A DNA stretch of 9,039 bases from Chloroflexota bacterium. GTDB taxonomy: Bacteria; Chloroflexota; Anaerolineae; Fen-1058. The notes beneath the pieces were generated by a model. It was not told the origin of the DNA and searched no databases. It saw nothing but the letters and a program-made list of their open reading frames with translations. Location of the stretch: contig JACRBO010000265.1 in the NCBI GenBank assembly GCA_016219235.1, positions 1 to 9,039 of the forward strand, read 5' to 3'. Numbering within the stretch: position 1 is the stretch's first letter; each line of letters opens with the position of its first letter. Below, piece by piece: positions 1 through 5,369 of this stretch. The position numbers were made by a program, and so were the translations under genes.

Positions 1-31
1 CGTTGTCAGCCCGCTGCACGCCATGTTAAGC
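1..31 (-). other. attC-like recombination site (partial, cut by window edge)
   Basis: Read on the minus strand, the site begins with the core GCTTAAC (31 to 25), which fits RYYYAAC. It continues into a TGCAGCGGGCTGAC stretch typical of an attC L box, then leaves the window. The same stretch, with one difference in 18 bases, recurs in the site at 771-919, as expected for attC sites of one array. The TAA stop of the membrane-protein gene at 26-619 lies inside this core, which is common for cassette genes. The partner half (L' and R') is outside the window, so the fold cannot be verified. Confidence 0.6.
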
Positions 32-619
32 TTCGGTCTTGCGCTCAGAGACATCATCAGTTGTCGGCGTAGTCGATTTCAAATAGAGGGAGTACCCCCA
101 TGCGATTGCGCACAGACCAAAGAAGATGATATTAACCCAACCTATAAAAGCACTGTGTTCAGTCGCCACCATCCAAAGCCCAGCCACAACAAATCCAATA
201 CAAATAACAAAACCGAGGAAAAGCCAGAATTTGCTATGTCGTCTGGCCGTGTCACGAAAATAACTAAGTAGCGAAAGGCGTTGGTTCGCGCGTTTGAGGA
301 GCGGCAGTTCCCTTCGGAAGGCCAACCAGTTGACCAGCCATGATAAGAGTCCCACTGCGATAAGATAGAGAATCCACCATTGTGGGACGGTGAGGAGATT
401 GGGCACAGCCACAAAAAGAAATGGTTGACCAAGAATTAAGGCCCCAATAAATATGCGCGACACCCATAGCCGCTTTTTGAAGAGGCGTTTTTCCGTTTCC
501 TCATTAGGAATGATATATGGCCTTGACCACACCCCGCCAAAATAGTAAAACAAGCGGTCGCCACTTGGTGATGTTTTGAAGGACTGTTCAGCAATGTAAG
601 AAAAATACCGCAACTTCAT
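26..619 (-). CDS. Four-helix membrane protein, integron cassette gene, unknown function
   Basis: The product is 197 aa and I do not recognise a family. A polar N-terminal segment (residues 1-50, rich in Lys, Arg and aromatics) precedes four hydrophobic helices at about 55-73, 81-100, 131-151 and 158-180. A charged cytosolic-type loop (102-130) lies between helices 2 and 3, and the tail is hydrophilic. I chose the ATG at 619 because GGAGG stands just upstream (624-628) with four-base spacing. The longer frame to 688 would start inside the attC-like site. The leader is only 38 bases from the preceding attC core, no promoter is visible, and the stop codon lies in the next attC core. Base composition is AT-richer than the genes after 2181, which suggests transfer. 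The call as a gene is firm; the function is open. Confidence 0.75.
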   Translation of the reverse strand: MKLRYFSYIAEQSFKTSPSGDRLFYYFGGVWSRPYIIPNEETEKRLFKKRLWVSRIFIGALILGQPFLFVAVPNLLTVPQWWILYLIAVGLLSWLVNWLAFRRELPLLKRANQRLSLLSYFRDTARRHSKFWLFLGFVICIGFVVAGLWMVATEHSAFIGWVNIIFFGLCAIAWGYSLYLKSTTPTTDDVSERKTEA

Positions 620-623
620 GCCG

Positions 624-628
624 CCTCC
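624..628 (-). promoter_or_regulatory. Strong Shine-Dalgarno that fixes the start of the membrane-protein cassette gene
   Basis: On the minus strand GGAGG sits four bases before the ATG at 619. It decides the start against the in-frame upstream ATG at 688, which lies inside the attC-like site. Confidence 0.7.
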
Positions 629-657
629 AGTATTTGCGACCGTTGAAGCGAGAATGC

Positions 658-763
658 GCCCAACGGCCCCGGCTTCACCCGCCGCCACCGACCCAACTGC
701 CGATGGTCAGCCGTAACGCTCAACGCCGGCATGATCGGCGGTCGGGTGCAAGCCGTGTTGGGC
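658..763 (-). other. attC-like site, 106 bp, complete
   Basis: The ends are GCCCAAC (658-664) and GTTGGGC (757-763), perfect inverted 7-mers fitting RYYYAAC and GTTRRRY. Inside them the arms pair as CGGCTTCACCC (left) against the complement of GGGTGCAAGCCG (right), leaving one unpaired base. This extrahelical base is the hallmark that orients folded attC sites. It lies in the half that comes first on the minus strand, consistent with the minus-strand genes. A variable middle of about 45 bases separates the arms. The site lies immediately upstream of the membrane-protein gene and 7 bp from a second attC-like site. The length is within the range known for attC. Confidence 0.75.
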
Positions 764-770
764 GCTGCCT

Positions 771-919
771 GCGGAACAAGTGCGTTGCCTGCCGACCTCA
801 GCCCGAGTCTGCAAAACATCAGCCGAGCGCGCATCCGCTTCTGTCCGTTTGTCCGATTCAAAGTCCGTTGTCGGCCCGCTGCATGAAATCCCCATCTTCT
901 GGGGGACGCCGTGTTGGGC
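771..919 (-). other. attC-like site with an inserted hairpin, about 149 bp
   Basis: On the minus strand the site starts with GCCCAAC (919 to 913) and carries the TGCAGCGGGCCGAC L box shared with the site at 1-31. Its other half is weaker: GCCGACC pairs near 789-795 and the terminal core GCGGAAC (771-777) departs from RYYYAAC at two positions, so that end is tentative. Compared with the site at 1-31, 23 extra bases (884-906) stand between the L and R boxes. They contain TCCCC (889-893) facing GGGGA (902-906), a small hairpin. The site lies about 60 bp after the stop of the gene at 980-1480, where its cassette attC should be. Confidence 0.6.
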
Positions 920-979
920 GGCGATGCAACAATTTGTCCGAACAATGGGTGCGACCTACAAGTGCCCTTAAGATGATTC

Positions 980-1480
980 CTACTGTCGTTTCAAAATGCC
1001 GCTAGACATTGGGCTTTCTCCTGGATTGCTATAGGCCCATGACAAAGAATCTTTATTGACAAGATAAATATGCTCATAACCGCCCGTTGCGCAAGAATCT
1101 CCATCACCGACTCTATGTTCAATGAAAACGAATGTCTCGCTGTCGATCTCTTTCAATAAGAGATCACCAAAACAGCCCAATGAGGGTGCAGAATAGGTTC
1201 CACATATATTGCCACGAGTACAATTTGCTTTGAGTGATAGATCAATTTGTGTTGAGAAATTCTCGCCAATGACTGATCTTATAGTTCCAGTCCACTTGCC
1301 AGCAATTATATCGGTAGTAGTTGAGGCAGAAGTGGCTTCCGATGGAACTCCAAATGAAATTGGTCCGACGGTGACTTGAGATGGCTTTGCACCTACAACT
1401 GAGATTAGAATCCAAACTATGAGGGCTCCAGCAGCAAATGCTAATCCAAGAAGTGTGATTTGAGTGCCGTTGATTCTCAT
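980..1480 (-). CDS. Membrane-anchored beta-rich hypothetical protein, integron cassette gene
   Basis: The product is 166 aa. One N-terminal hydrophobic helix (about residues 7-29) is followed by a low-complexity Ser/Thr linker (48-57) and a domain of about 105 residues. The domain has alternating beta-type segments (GKWTGTI, STQIDLSL, TFVFIEH, HIYLVNK) and four cysteines (87, 93, 103, 130), and is probably exported and anchored. The GKWTGTI start and PSLGC/GGYEHI pattern resemble small lipocalin-like extracytoplasmic domains that follow a membrane helix in Chloroflexota proteins. That is recollection, not a verified match. The ATG at 1480 has a weak AAAGG eight bases upstream. The leader is 35 bases after a GTTGGGC core, the sequence is AT-richer than the right block, and an attC-like site follows. 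All of this fits a gene cassette. Confidence 0.7.
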   Translation of the reverse strand: MRINGTQITLLGLAFAAGALIVWILISVVGAKPSQVTVGPISFGVPSEATSASTTTDIIAGKWTGTIRSVIGENFSTQIDLSLKANCTRGNICGTYSAPSLGCFGDLLLKEIDSETFVFIEHRVGDGDSCATGGYEHIYLVNKDSLSWAYSNPGESPMSSGILKRQ

Positions 1481-1515
1481 TTGATCATAGCCTTTGTGAC
1501 AGTCTGTGGGCAGCC

Positions 1516-1522
1516 GCCCAAC
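1516..1522 (-). other. Single recombination core GTTGGGC at the upstream edge of the cassette cluster
   Basis: On the minus strand GTTGGGC fits GTTRRRY and stands 35 bases before the gene at 980-1480, where the junction of the first cassette is expected. No matching L box or second core pairs with it within the next 150 bases. It therefore looks like a lone core, either an attI-like edge or a secondary integration site, rather than a full attC. Confidence 0.4.
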
Positions 1523-1680
1523 TATTGATTATATGGAAACTTTCCATATAACACCCCACACGGAGTGATTAGACGGAATCTCTAGATCGTGTTGGCGCGT
1601 CGTGAACACGCCGTGACGATGTGCCCAGTATAGCCCCGCGCTCATCTCGCGTCAACGGCGATTCCATCGGCCTCGGTTTC
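1523..1680. other. Spacer between cassette cluster and 41-bp array, no gene seen
   Basis: Apart from the palindrome at 1529-1551, the only structure is a weak stem (CGTGTT at 1588-1593 with AACACG at 1605-1610). No plausible coding frame, integrase or attI-type pair of cores is visible. The stretch from 1641 to 1680 is a degraded match to the end of the following 41-bp unit. Confidence 0.5.
1528..1551 (-). promoter_or_regulatory. Perfect palindrome with overlapping -10 hexamer at the head of the cassette cluster
   Basis: Positions 1529-1551 are a perfect inverted repeat: TTATATGGAAA, one central base, TTTCCATATAA. On the minus strand TATAAT (1533 to 1528) overlaps one arm and matches the sigma-70 -10 consensus, about 48 bases before the ATG at 1480. 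No good -35 is visible at 15-18 bases. It could be an operator over a promoter that drives the cassettes, a small hairpin, or the remains of a mobile-element end. Confidence 0.35.
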
Positions 1681-2131
1681 CAGCCGGATCGACCTCTAGC
1701 GCGGCGCTAGCACTCGCCCCGCAGCCAGATTGACCCCGGGCACGACGCCCGCCCTCGTCCCGCAGCCGGACTGACCCCGGGCGCGGCGCTGGCACTCGTC
1801 CCGCAGCCGGATTGACTCTGGGCGCGACGCCCGCCCTCGTCCCGCAGCCGGATCGACCCCTGGCGCGGCGCTGGCACTCGTCCCGCAGCCGGACTGACCC
1901 CGGGCGCGACGCCCGCCCTCGCCCCGCAGCCGGACTGACCCCGGGCGCGACGCCCGCCCTCGCCCCGCAGCCAGATTGACCCCGGGCACGACGCCCGCCC
2001 TTGTCCCGCAGCCGGATCGACCCTTGGCGCGGCGTTAACACTTGTCCCGCAGCCGGGTTGACCTCTAGCGCGGCGCTAGCGGTCGGTCTCCAGCCGGATT
2101 GACCTCTGGCGCGGCGCTGGCGGTCGGTTTC
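1681..2131. repeat. 41-bp tandem repeat, 11 units, each with a hairpin
   Basis: Unit starts marked by CAGCC fall at 1681, 1722, 1763, 1804, 1845, 1886, 1927, 1968, 2009, 2050 and 2091, always 41 bp apart. Units 1886 and 1927 are identical. Each unit has a 6-bp stem with a three-base loop. Type A stems read CTAGCG/CGCTAG (1681, 2050) and type B stems read CGGGCG/CGCCCG (1886, 1927). Intermediate units mostly keep pairing through G-T wobbles (1845, 2009, 2091). Approximate order of types is A, B, hybrid, B, A, B, B, B, A, A, A. No unique spacers separate the units, so it is not CRISPR. A period that is not a multiple of three, and the lack of stops in several frames, argue against a protein. 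It lies just past the 3' end of the aminopeptidase gene. Confidence 0.9.
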
Positions 2132-2180
2132 TGGCTCAACGACGGGCCGGTTGGGCCGCGTGGGTCAATCGGGGCGCGGG

Positions 2181-3425
2181 TTAGACCGCAAACACCCACT
2201 CGCCCTGACGCAGCACGGGTTCGATCGAGCCGTCAGCAAGGTAGCCGTCAATATCGATCTGCCCGGAACCGATCATGAAGTCGATGTGGATGTTGCTGAG
2301 GTTGCCGCCGCGCGCCGTAAATTCATCGTCGGTGAGGGTGTCGCCGTCTTGCACGGTGAAGCGCAGGCCGCGCCCCAACGCCAGATGACAGGCCGCGTTT
2401 TCGTCGTAAAGGGTGTTGTGAAAGAGCAGGCCGGATTGCGAAATGGGTGAGCGATGCGGCACCAGCGCGGCTTCGCCCAGGCGCGTGGCCCCGTCGTCGG
2501 TAGCCAGTATCTTGCGCAGAATGTCTTCGCCGCGCGCGGCCACGGCCTTGACCACCTGCCCGTTCTCAAAGGTCAGCGTGAAGTCGTCCATCAGCGCGCC
2601 CAGATAACTGAGCGGTTTGGTGGAAGACACGTGGCCGTGCGTTTGCGGCGCATTGGGCAAAGTGAAGACTTCTTCGGTGGGCAGGTTGGCGACGAAATCG
2701 ATGCCGGTCAGGCTGCGCGTCGCGCCCGCTTTCCAGATGTGGCCGTCGGCCAGCCCGATGGTGAGATCGGTGCCGGGGCCGGTGTAATGCAGGCCCGCGT
2801 AACGTCTGGCGTTGAGGTAGTCGCTGCGCTGATTCAGATTGCGCACGTGCTGCTGCCATTCCGCCACGGGATCGGCGTGCTTGATGCGGCAGACGTCAAA
2901 GATGGCGTCCCACAGGCGATCGACTTGTTGATCGGGTGCAGTATCTGGAAAGACTCTGGCTGCCCAGGCCGGACCCGCATAACCGGCAATGGCCCAGTTC
3001 ATGGCGCTGCGCGAGACCAGTTCAGAATAGCCGCGGCTCTTCCGGGCGCGCGTGCGCTGCGCGATGTCGATCAGTTCCGGGTCTTGCCCGGCCAGCAAAT
3101 CGGGATCGGCGCTGGTGATGGACAGGAGCGCGTCGCCGCGCTGGCCGTATTCCGTCAGGGCGTTGGACTTCCAATCGGGAAACTCTTCAAACGAATCGCG
3201 CGGCGCGTCTTGAAACCGACTGAGCATGATGGCTTCATCGTCCCAGATCACATCGACGAAACGGCAGCCCAGTTGATAGGCGTGCGCGGCGGCCAGTCGC
3301 ACCAGCGGCGCGGCCTTCAAGTCGGCGATGACGGCCAGGCGCTGGCCGGGTTGCAAATTCACGCCCACTTTCACGATGAGTTCGGCGTACTTCTGCAGGT
3401 TGTGTTGGAAGTCGGAAGGGGTCAT
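2181..3425 (-). CDS. M29-family aminopeptidase (AmpS/aminopeptidase T type)
   Basis: A 414-aa cytosolic metallo-aminopeptidase that removes N-terminal residues from peptides using two divalent metal ions; the length is normal for the family. The C-terminal half carries the family's metal-site pattern: NLPTEEVF (Glu251/252), RLGEAAL (Glu318), YDENAACHLALG (Glu342, His347) and HIDFMIGS (His380, Asp382). These match the Glu, Glu, His, His, Asp ligand and catalytic set known from thermophilic M29 enzymes. The N-terminal half (residues 1-200) is the usual substrate-gating domain. The ATG at 3425 follows AAGGA with six-base spacing. An open frame runs on to 3800, but that part has no family similarity and crosses the divergent exporter gene. 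It is divergent from the LysE-type gene, with a 96-bp gap that probably holds both promoters. Confidence 0.93.
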   Translation of the reverse strand: MTPSDFQHNLQKYAELIVKVGVNLQPGQRLAVIADLKAAPLVRLAAAHAYQLGCRFVDVIWDDEAIMLSRFQDAPRDSFEEFPDWKSNALTEYGQRGDALLSITSADPDLLAGQDPELIDIAQRTRARKSRGYSELVSRSAMNWAIAGYAGPAWAARVFPDTAPDQQVDRLWDAIFDVCRIKHADPVAEWQQHVRNLNQRSDYLNARRYAGLHYTGPGTDLTIGLADGHIWKAGATRSLTGIDFVANLPTEEVFTLPNAPQTHGHVSSTKPLSYLGALMDDFTLTFENGQVVKAVAARGEDILRKILATDDGATRLGEAALVPHRSPISQSGLLFHNTLYDENAACHLALGRGLRFTVQDGDTLTDDEFTARGGNLSNIHIDFMIGSGQIDIDGYLADGSIEPVLRQGEWVFAV

Positions 3426-3462
3426 CTTCAATCCTTGTCGATCAAGATCGGCGCGGCGGGGC

Positions 3463-3491
3463 TTGCCCCAACCACGCGCGCGGATTATGAT
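3463..3491 (+). promoter_or_regulatory. Putative sigma-70 promoter for the LysE-family gene
   Basis: TTGCCC (3463-3468), 17 bases, then TATGAT (3486-3491), placing a start site near 3498 and a leader of about 24 bases before the ATG at 3522. On the minus strand TACAAT (3495 to 3490) overlaps it and could be the -10 of the divergent aminopeptidase gene, although its -35 region is poor. Confidence 0.4.
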
Positions 3492-3521
3492 TGTACCACT
3501 CTGTTGGATGGGATCGAATTT

Positions 3522-4151
3522 ATGGACATGGTGATCTGGACGTTGTTTGTGCAGGGCACGGCGCTGGGCGTGTCGGCGGCGGCCTCGCCGGGACCGATGC
3601 AGACGTTCTTGATCTCGCAAACGTTGATCGGCGGGTTCAAGCGCAGTTTCCCGATCGTGTTTGCGCCGTTGGCGACCGACTTCCCGATCGTGCTGTTGAT
3701 CTTGATCGTGCTGAAGCAATTGCCGCCCGGCGCCAGCCGCATCCTCAGTCTGGTGGGCGGCCTGTACGTGCTGTATCTGGCGTGGGGGTTGTGGCGGCAA
3801 TGGCGTATTGGCGCGGGACAGAAGTATGACGAGGTTGACGACCAGGTTAGCCCATGGAGATTGCTGCGGCGAGCGATCACGATGAATTTCCTGAATCCCA
3901 ATCCGTACCTGTTCTGGGGGCTGGTGGGCGGCCCGATATTACTGGGCGCGCTCGATCAATCCGTGCTGCATGCGGGCGCGTTCCTGATCGGCATGTATGG
4001 CGTGTTCATCGGCCTGCAGATTGCGCTGATCGCGGTGTTTCATTTTGCGCGGCGGCTGGGGCCGCGGATCGTGCGCGGGATGTTGGTGATCAGCATCGGG
4101 GTGCTGGCCGTCTTCGGCGGGTTGTTGATTGTGCGGGGAGTGATCGGTTAG
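3522..4151 (+). CDS. LysE/RhtB-family amino-acid exporter
   Basis: A 209-aa inner-membrane transporter of the usual LysE-family length, expected to export amino acids or similar small metabolites by proton exchange. About six hydrophobic segments are visible, with the family signature near the N-terminus (GVSAAASPGPMQTFLISQ, Pro-Gly-Pro at 23-25) and the second family motif NFLNPNPYLFW at 122-132. A charged loop (about 91-118) lies between helices 3 and 4. The ATG at 3522 is the first in-frame Met before the signature; a second Met two codons later is possible, and the ribosome site is weak. The frame is open far upstream, but that part is the antisense of the aminopeptidase gene. It ends just before a cluster of hairpins. 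The substrate cannot be told from the sequence. Confidence 0.88.
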   Translation: MDMVIWTLFVQGTALGVSAAASPGPMQTFLISQTLIGGFKRSFPIVFAPLATDFPIVLLILIVLKQLPPGASRILSLVGGLYVLYLAWGLWRQWRIGAGQKYDEVDDQVSPWRLLRRAITMNFLNPNPYLFWGLVGGPILLGALDQSVLHAGAFLIGMYGVFIGLQIALIAVFHFARRLGPRIVRGMLVISIGVLAVFGGLLIVRGVIG

Positions 4152-4166
4152 GACACAGATTATACG

Positions 4167-4269
4167 GCAGTTAAAACTGCACCAACAGAAACACAAAGCC
4201 GACCTCCGTCGGCTAGTCGGCGCAGGCCGACTTCGTGTGGTCGTTGCTGCGAATTCATTCGCCGCGAAT
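4167..4269. repeat. Multi-hairpin palindromic element between convergent genes
   Basis: Four or five hairpins occur in about 100 bp. GCAGTT/AACTGC is at 4167-4180 with an AA loop. GCCGAC/GTCGGC is at 4198-4213 with a CTCC loop. AGTCGGC/GCCGACT is at 4215-4232 with a GCAG loop. GCGAAT/ATTCGC is at 4249-4262 with a TC loop, and ATTCG/CGAAT is at 4257-4269. The inner pair also forms a larger imperfect palindrome: ACACAAAGCCGACCT matches the complement of AGGCCGACTTCGTGT in 12 of 15 positions. The order (outer hairpin, ACACAAAG flank, twin inner hairpins, CTTCGTGT flank, outer hairpin) resembles interspersed palindromic repeats I recall from Chloroflexota and cyanobacteria. It overlaps the stop codon of the GrpB frame and may end transcripts from both sides, but has no T-tract. 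Confidence 0.7.
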
Positions 4270-4956
4270 CGTTGCTGCCTCAATCACGCGGCGCACGAAC
4301 TGCGTTTTGCTGTCGCTGTAATGGGCGCGATCGGTCTTGAAGCGATGGGCGAGATCATATTTCAAAGCGGCGTACTCATCGCGTAAGGCCGCATCGGCAC
4401 GCAGCGTGTCGCGGAAGAGCAGGTGATCGCGCAGTTCGGCGTTGTCCTGCGCGACGATATGCAAATGATGCGTGCGCGGTTGACCTTTGCGAAAGAACTT
4501 GCGATCGATGTTCTGGGGATAATCAATAAACGAGTAGCCCAGGCCCTGCAAAGGCGCGATGCAGTTCAAGAAGTCGGTCAACTGCCGCACGACGAGCATG
4601 ATGTCGATCACGGGTTTGGCCGCCAGGCCGGGAATGGCCGTGCTGCCAATGTGGTGCACCGCCACCACCCGATCGGTCAGTGCCGCCTGAATGGCCTGTT
4701 TTTCCGTCTCAAATCGATCCGCCCACTGCGGATCGTAGGGCGCGAGCGAGACTTCCTCGGTGATGTTGCGCCAGATGGCATCAGCCGCCTCGTCGATCGA
4801 AAGAGCCGTCGTATCGATCGCGAAGCCCAGATCGCCGCGTTGAGCATTCTCGGTTTGAATGGCGATGAGTTCGCGGAAACGATTGGACTCCCAGCGCAGC
4901 CCGGCGGGATCGGTGCTGCGCAGCATTCCGCGCCCGAATTCGGCGCTCGATTTCAT
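4255..4956 (-). CDS. GrpB-family (UPF0157) nucleotidyltransferase-fold domain with the C-terminal end of a P-loop kinase
   Basis: The frame gives 233 aa. Residues from about 70 onward are a complete GrpB/UPF0157 domain: APYDPQWADRFETEK, then HHIGSTAIPGLAAKPVIDIML (the GS...DxD-like signature of the nucleotidyltransferase fold), HHLHIV, and a helical tail (LRDHLLFRDTLR, KYDLAHRF). Its role is unknown; related domains are fused to dephospho-CoA kinase in mycobacteria. Residues 11-68 do not belong to GrpB. LRSTDPAG, RFRELIAIQ, GDLGFAIDTT and EAADAIWRNI continue the P-loop kinase encoded upstream in another frame. The ATG at 4956 has no ribosome site and is probably not a true start. I read this as the 3' part of a kinase-GrpB fusion interrupted near 4927. 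The TGA stop falls within the hairpin element at 4167-4269. Confidence 0.85.
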   Translation of the reverse strand: MKSSAEFGRGMLRSTDPAGLRWESNRFRELIAIQTENAQRGDLGFAIDTTALSIDEAADAIWRNITEEVSLAPYDPQWADRFETEKQAIQAALTDRVVAVHHIGSTAIPGLAAKPVIDIMLVVRQLTDFLNCIAPLQGLGYSFIDYPQNIDRKFFRKGQPRTHHLHIVAQDNAELRDHLLFRDTLRADAALRDEYAALKYDLAHRFKTDRAHYSDSKTQFVRRVIEAATIRGE

Positions 4957-5275
4957 CGGGCGCGCACGTCAGGCGGAAGGCATAGGTCACATCGTCGTAA
5001 ACTGAGAGCAAGTGCCGCAACTTCGCCAGTGACTCCGGCTCTTCAAAAACGTAGTTGATGACGAAGTTGTGGTAGCCGTGCGCCGCATGCCACTCGATGT
5101 GGTGGGTCATGGTCTGATACAGATAATCGATGCGCGCGTCGTTATAGATTTCAAACGGGTGCGCCGCTACAACATGGTCGCCATCCAGCATGATCGCTTT
5201 ATCGAAATGCTCGATCAACTTCCACGACGTTTCGGTTTTGCCCACGCCCAGCGGGCCGTTGATAATCACGATCAT
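4781..5275 (-). CDS. P-loop kinase/AAA-type nucleotide-binding protein, 5' part, frameshifted near 4927
   Basis: The N-terminus holds a Walker A motif, INGPLGVGKTETS (Gly7-Thr14). MLDGDHV (29-35), NFVINYVFEEPESL and RLTCAPDEIERRIRAR (about 101-116) follow, the latter looking like the lid of a small P-loop kinase. It probably phosphorylates a small molecule, substrate unknown. The ATG at 5275 follows AGGA at eight bases; the upstream in-frame Met at 5338 lies in repeat sequence. After residue 116 (codon at about 4927) the frame turns to Arg/Ser-rich sequence with no family character and stops at 4781, while the expected kinase continuation appears in the +1 frame and runs into GrpB. Restoring the frame gives about 339 aa, kinase then GrpB. 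Either the gene is inactivated, or an indel error exists, or ribosomes shift. Confidence 0.8.
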   Translation of the reverse strand: MIVIINGPLGVGKTETSWKLIEHFDKAIMLDGDHVVAAHPFEIYNDARIDYLYQTMTHHIEWHAAHGYHNFVINYVFEEPESLAKLRHLLSVYDDVTYAFRLTCAPDEIERRIRARNAAQHRSRRAALGVQSFPRTHRHSNRECSTRRSGLRDRYDGSFDRRGG

Positions 5276-5291
5276 GGTGTCATCCTGTCGG

Positions 5292-5323
5292 CGATGAAGC
5301 GAGTCAGCGATAAAGCGGGTCAG
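5292..5323. repeat. Two copies of a 16-bp direct repeat in the kinase leader
   Basis: The unit CGATGAAGCGAGTCAG at 5292-5307 is repeated at 5308-5323 with two substitutions, and a third partial copy (CGAA) leads into the 7-bp repeats. It lies just upstream of the kinase ribosome site. Confidence 0.6.
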
Positions 5324-5327
5324 CGAA

Positions 5328-5369
5328 TCACTCGTCACTCGTTACTCGTCACGCACCACGCACCACGCA
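5328..5369. repeat. 7-bp tandem repeat, six units, at the 3' end of the flavoprotein gene
   Basis: Units read TCACTCG, TCACTCG, TTACTCG, TCACGCA, CCACGCA, CCACGCA, and a further TCACG contains the TGA stop of the flavoprotein gene. Similar heptads occur at 6907-6927 (opposite orientation) and 7813-7833, each at a gene boundary. Confidence 0.75.

Noticed and set aside
620..688. Upstream ATG of the membrane-protein gene
   Set aside because: It lies within the attC-like site; the inner ATG has a strong ribosome site.
1516..1597. A fourth complete attC between GCCCAAC and GTTGGCG
   Set aside because: The outer cores do not match and no L-box arms pair; only one core is convincing.
1652..2041. 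Long minus-strand open frame giving an Arg/Gly-rich repetitive protein
   Set aside because: It is the 41-bp array read through; several frames are open at once and units are conserved as DNA hairpins, not codons.
1681..2131. CRISPR array
   Set aside because: The 41-bp units are similar over their whole length, with no unique spacers and no cas genes.
2454..3521. Plus-strand upstream extension of the LysE-type frame
   Set aside because: It is the antisense of the M29 aminopeptidase and shows no transporter-like sequence.
3426..3800. N-terminal extension of the aminopeptidase
   Set aside because: The sequence is Gln/Arg-rich antisense of the exporter; the ATG at 3425 has a good ribosome site and gives the normal family length.
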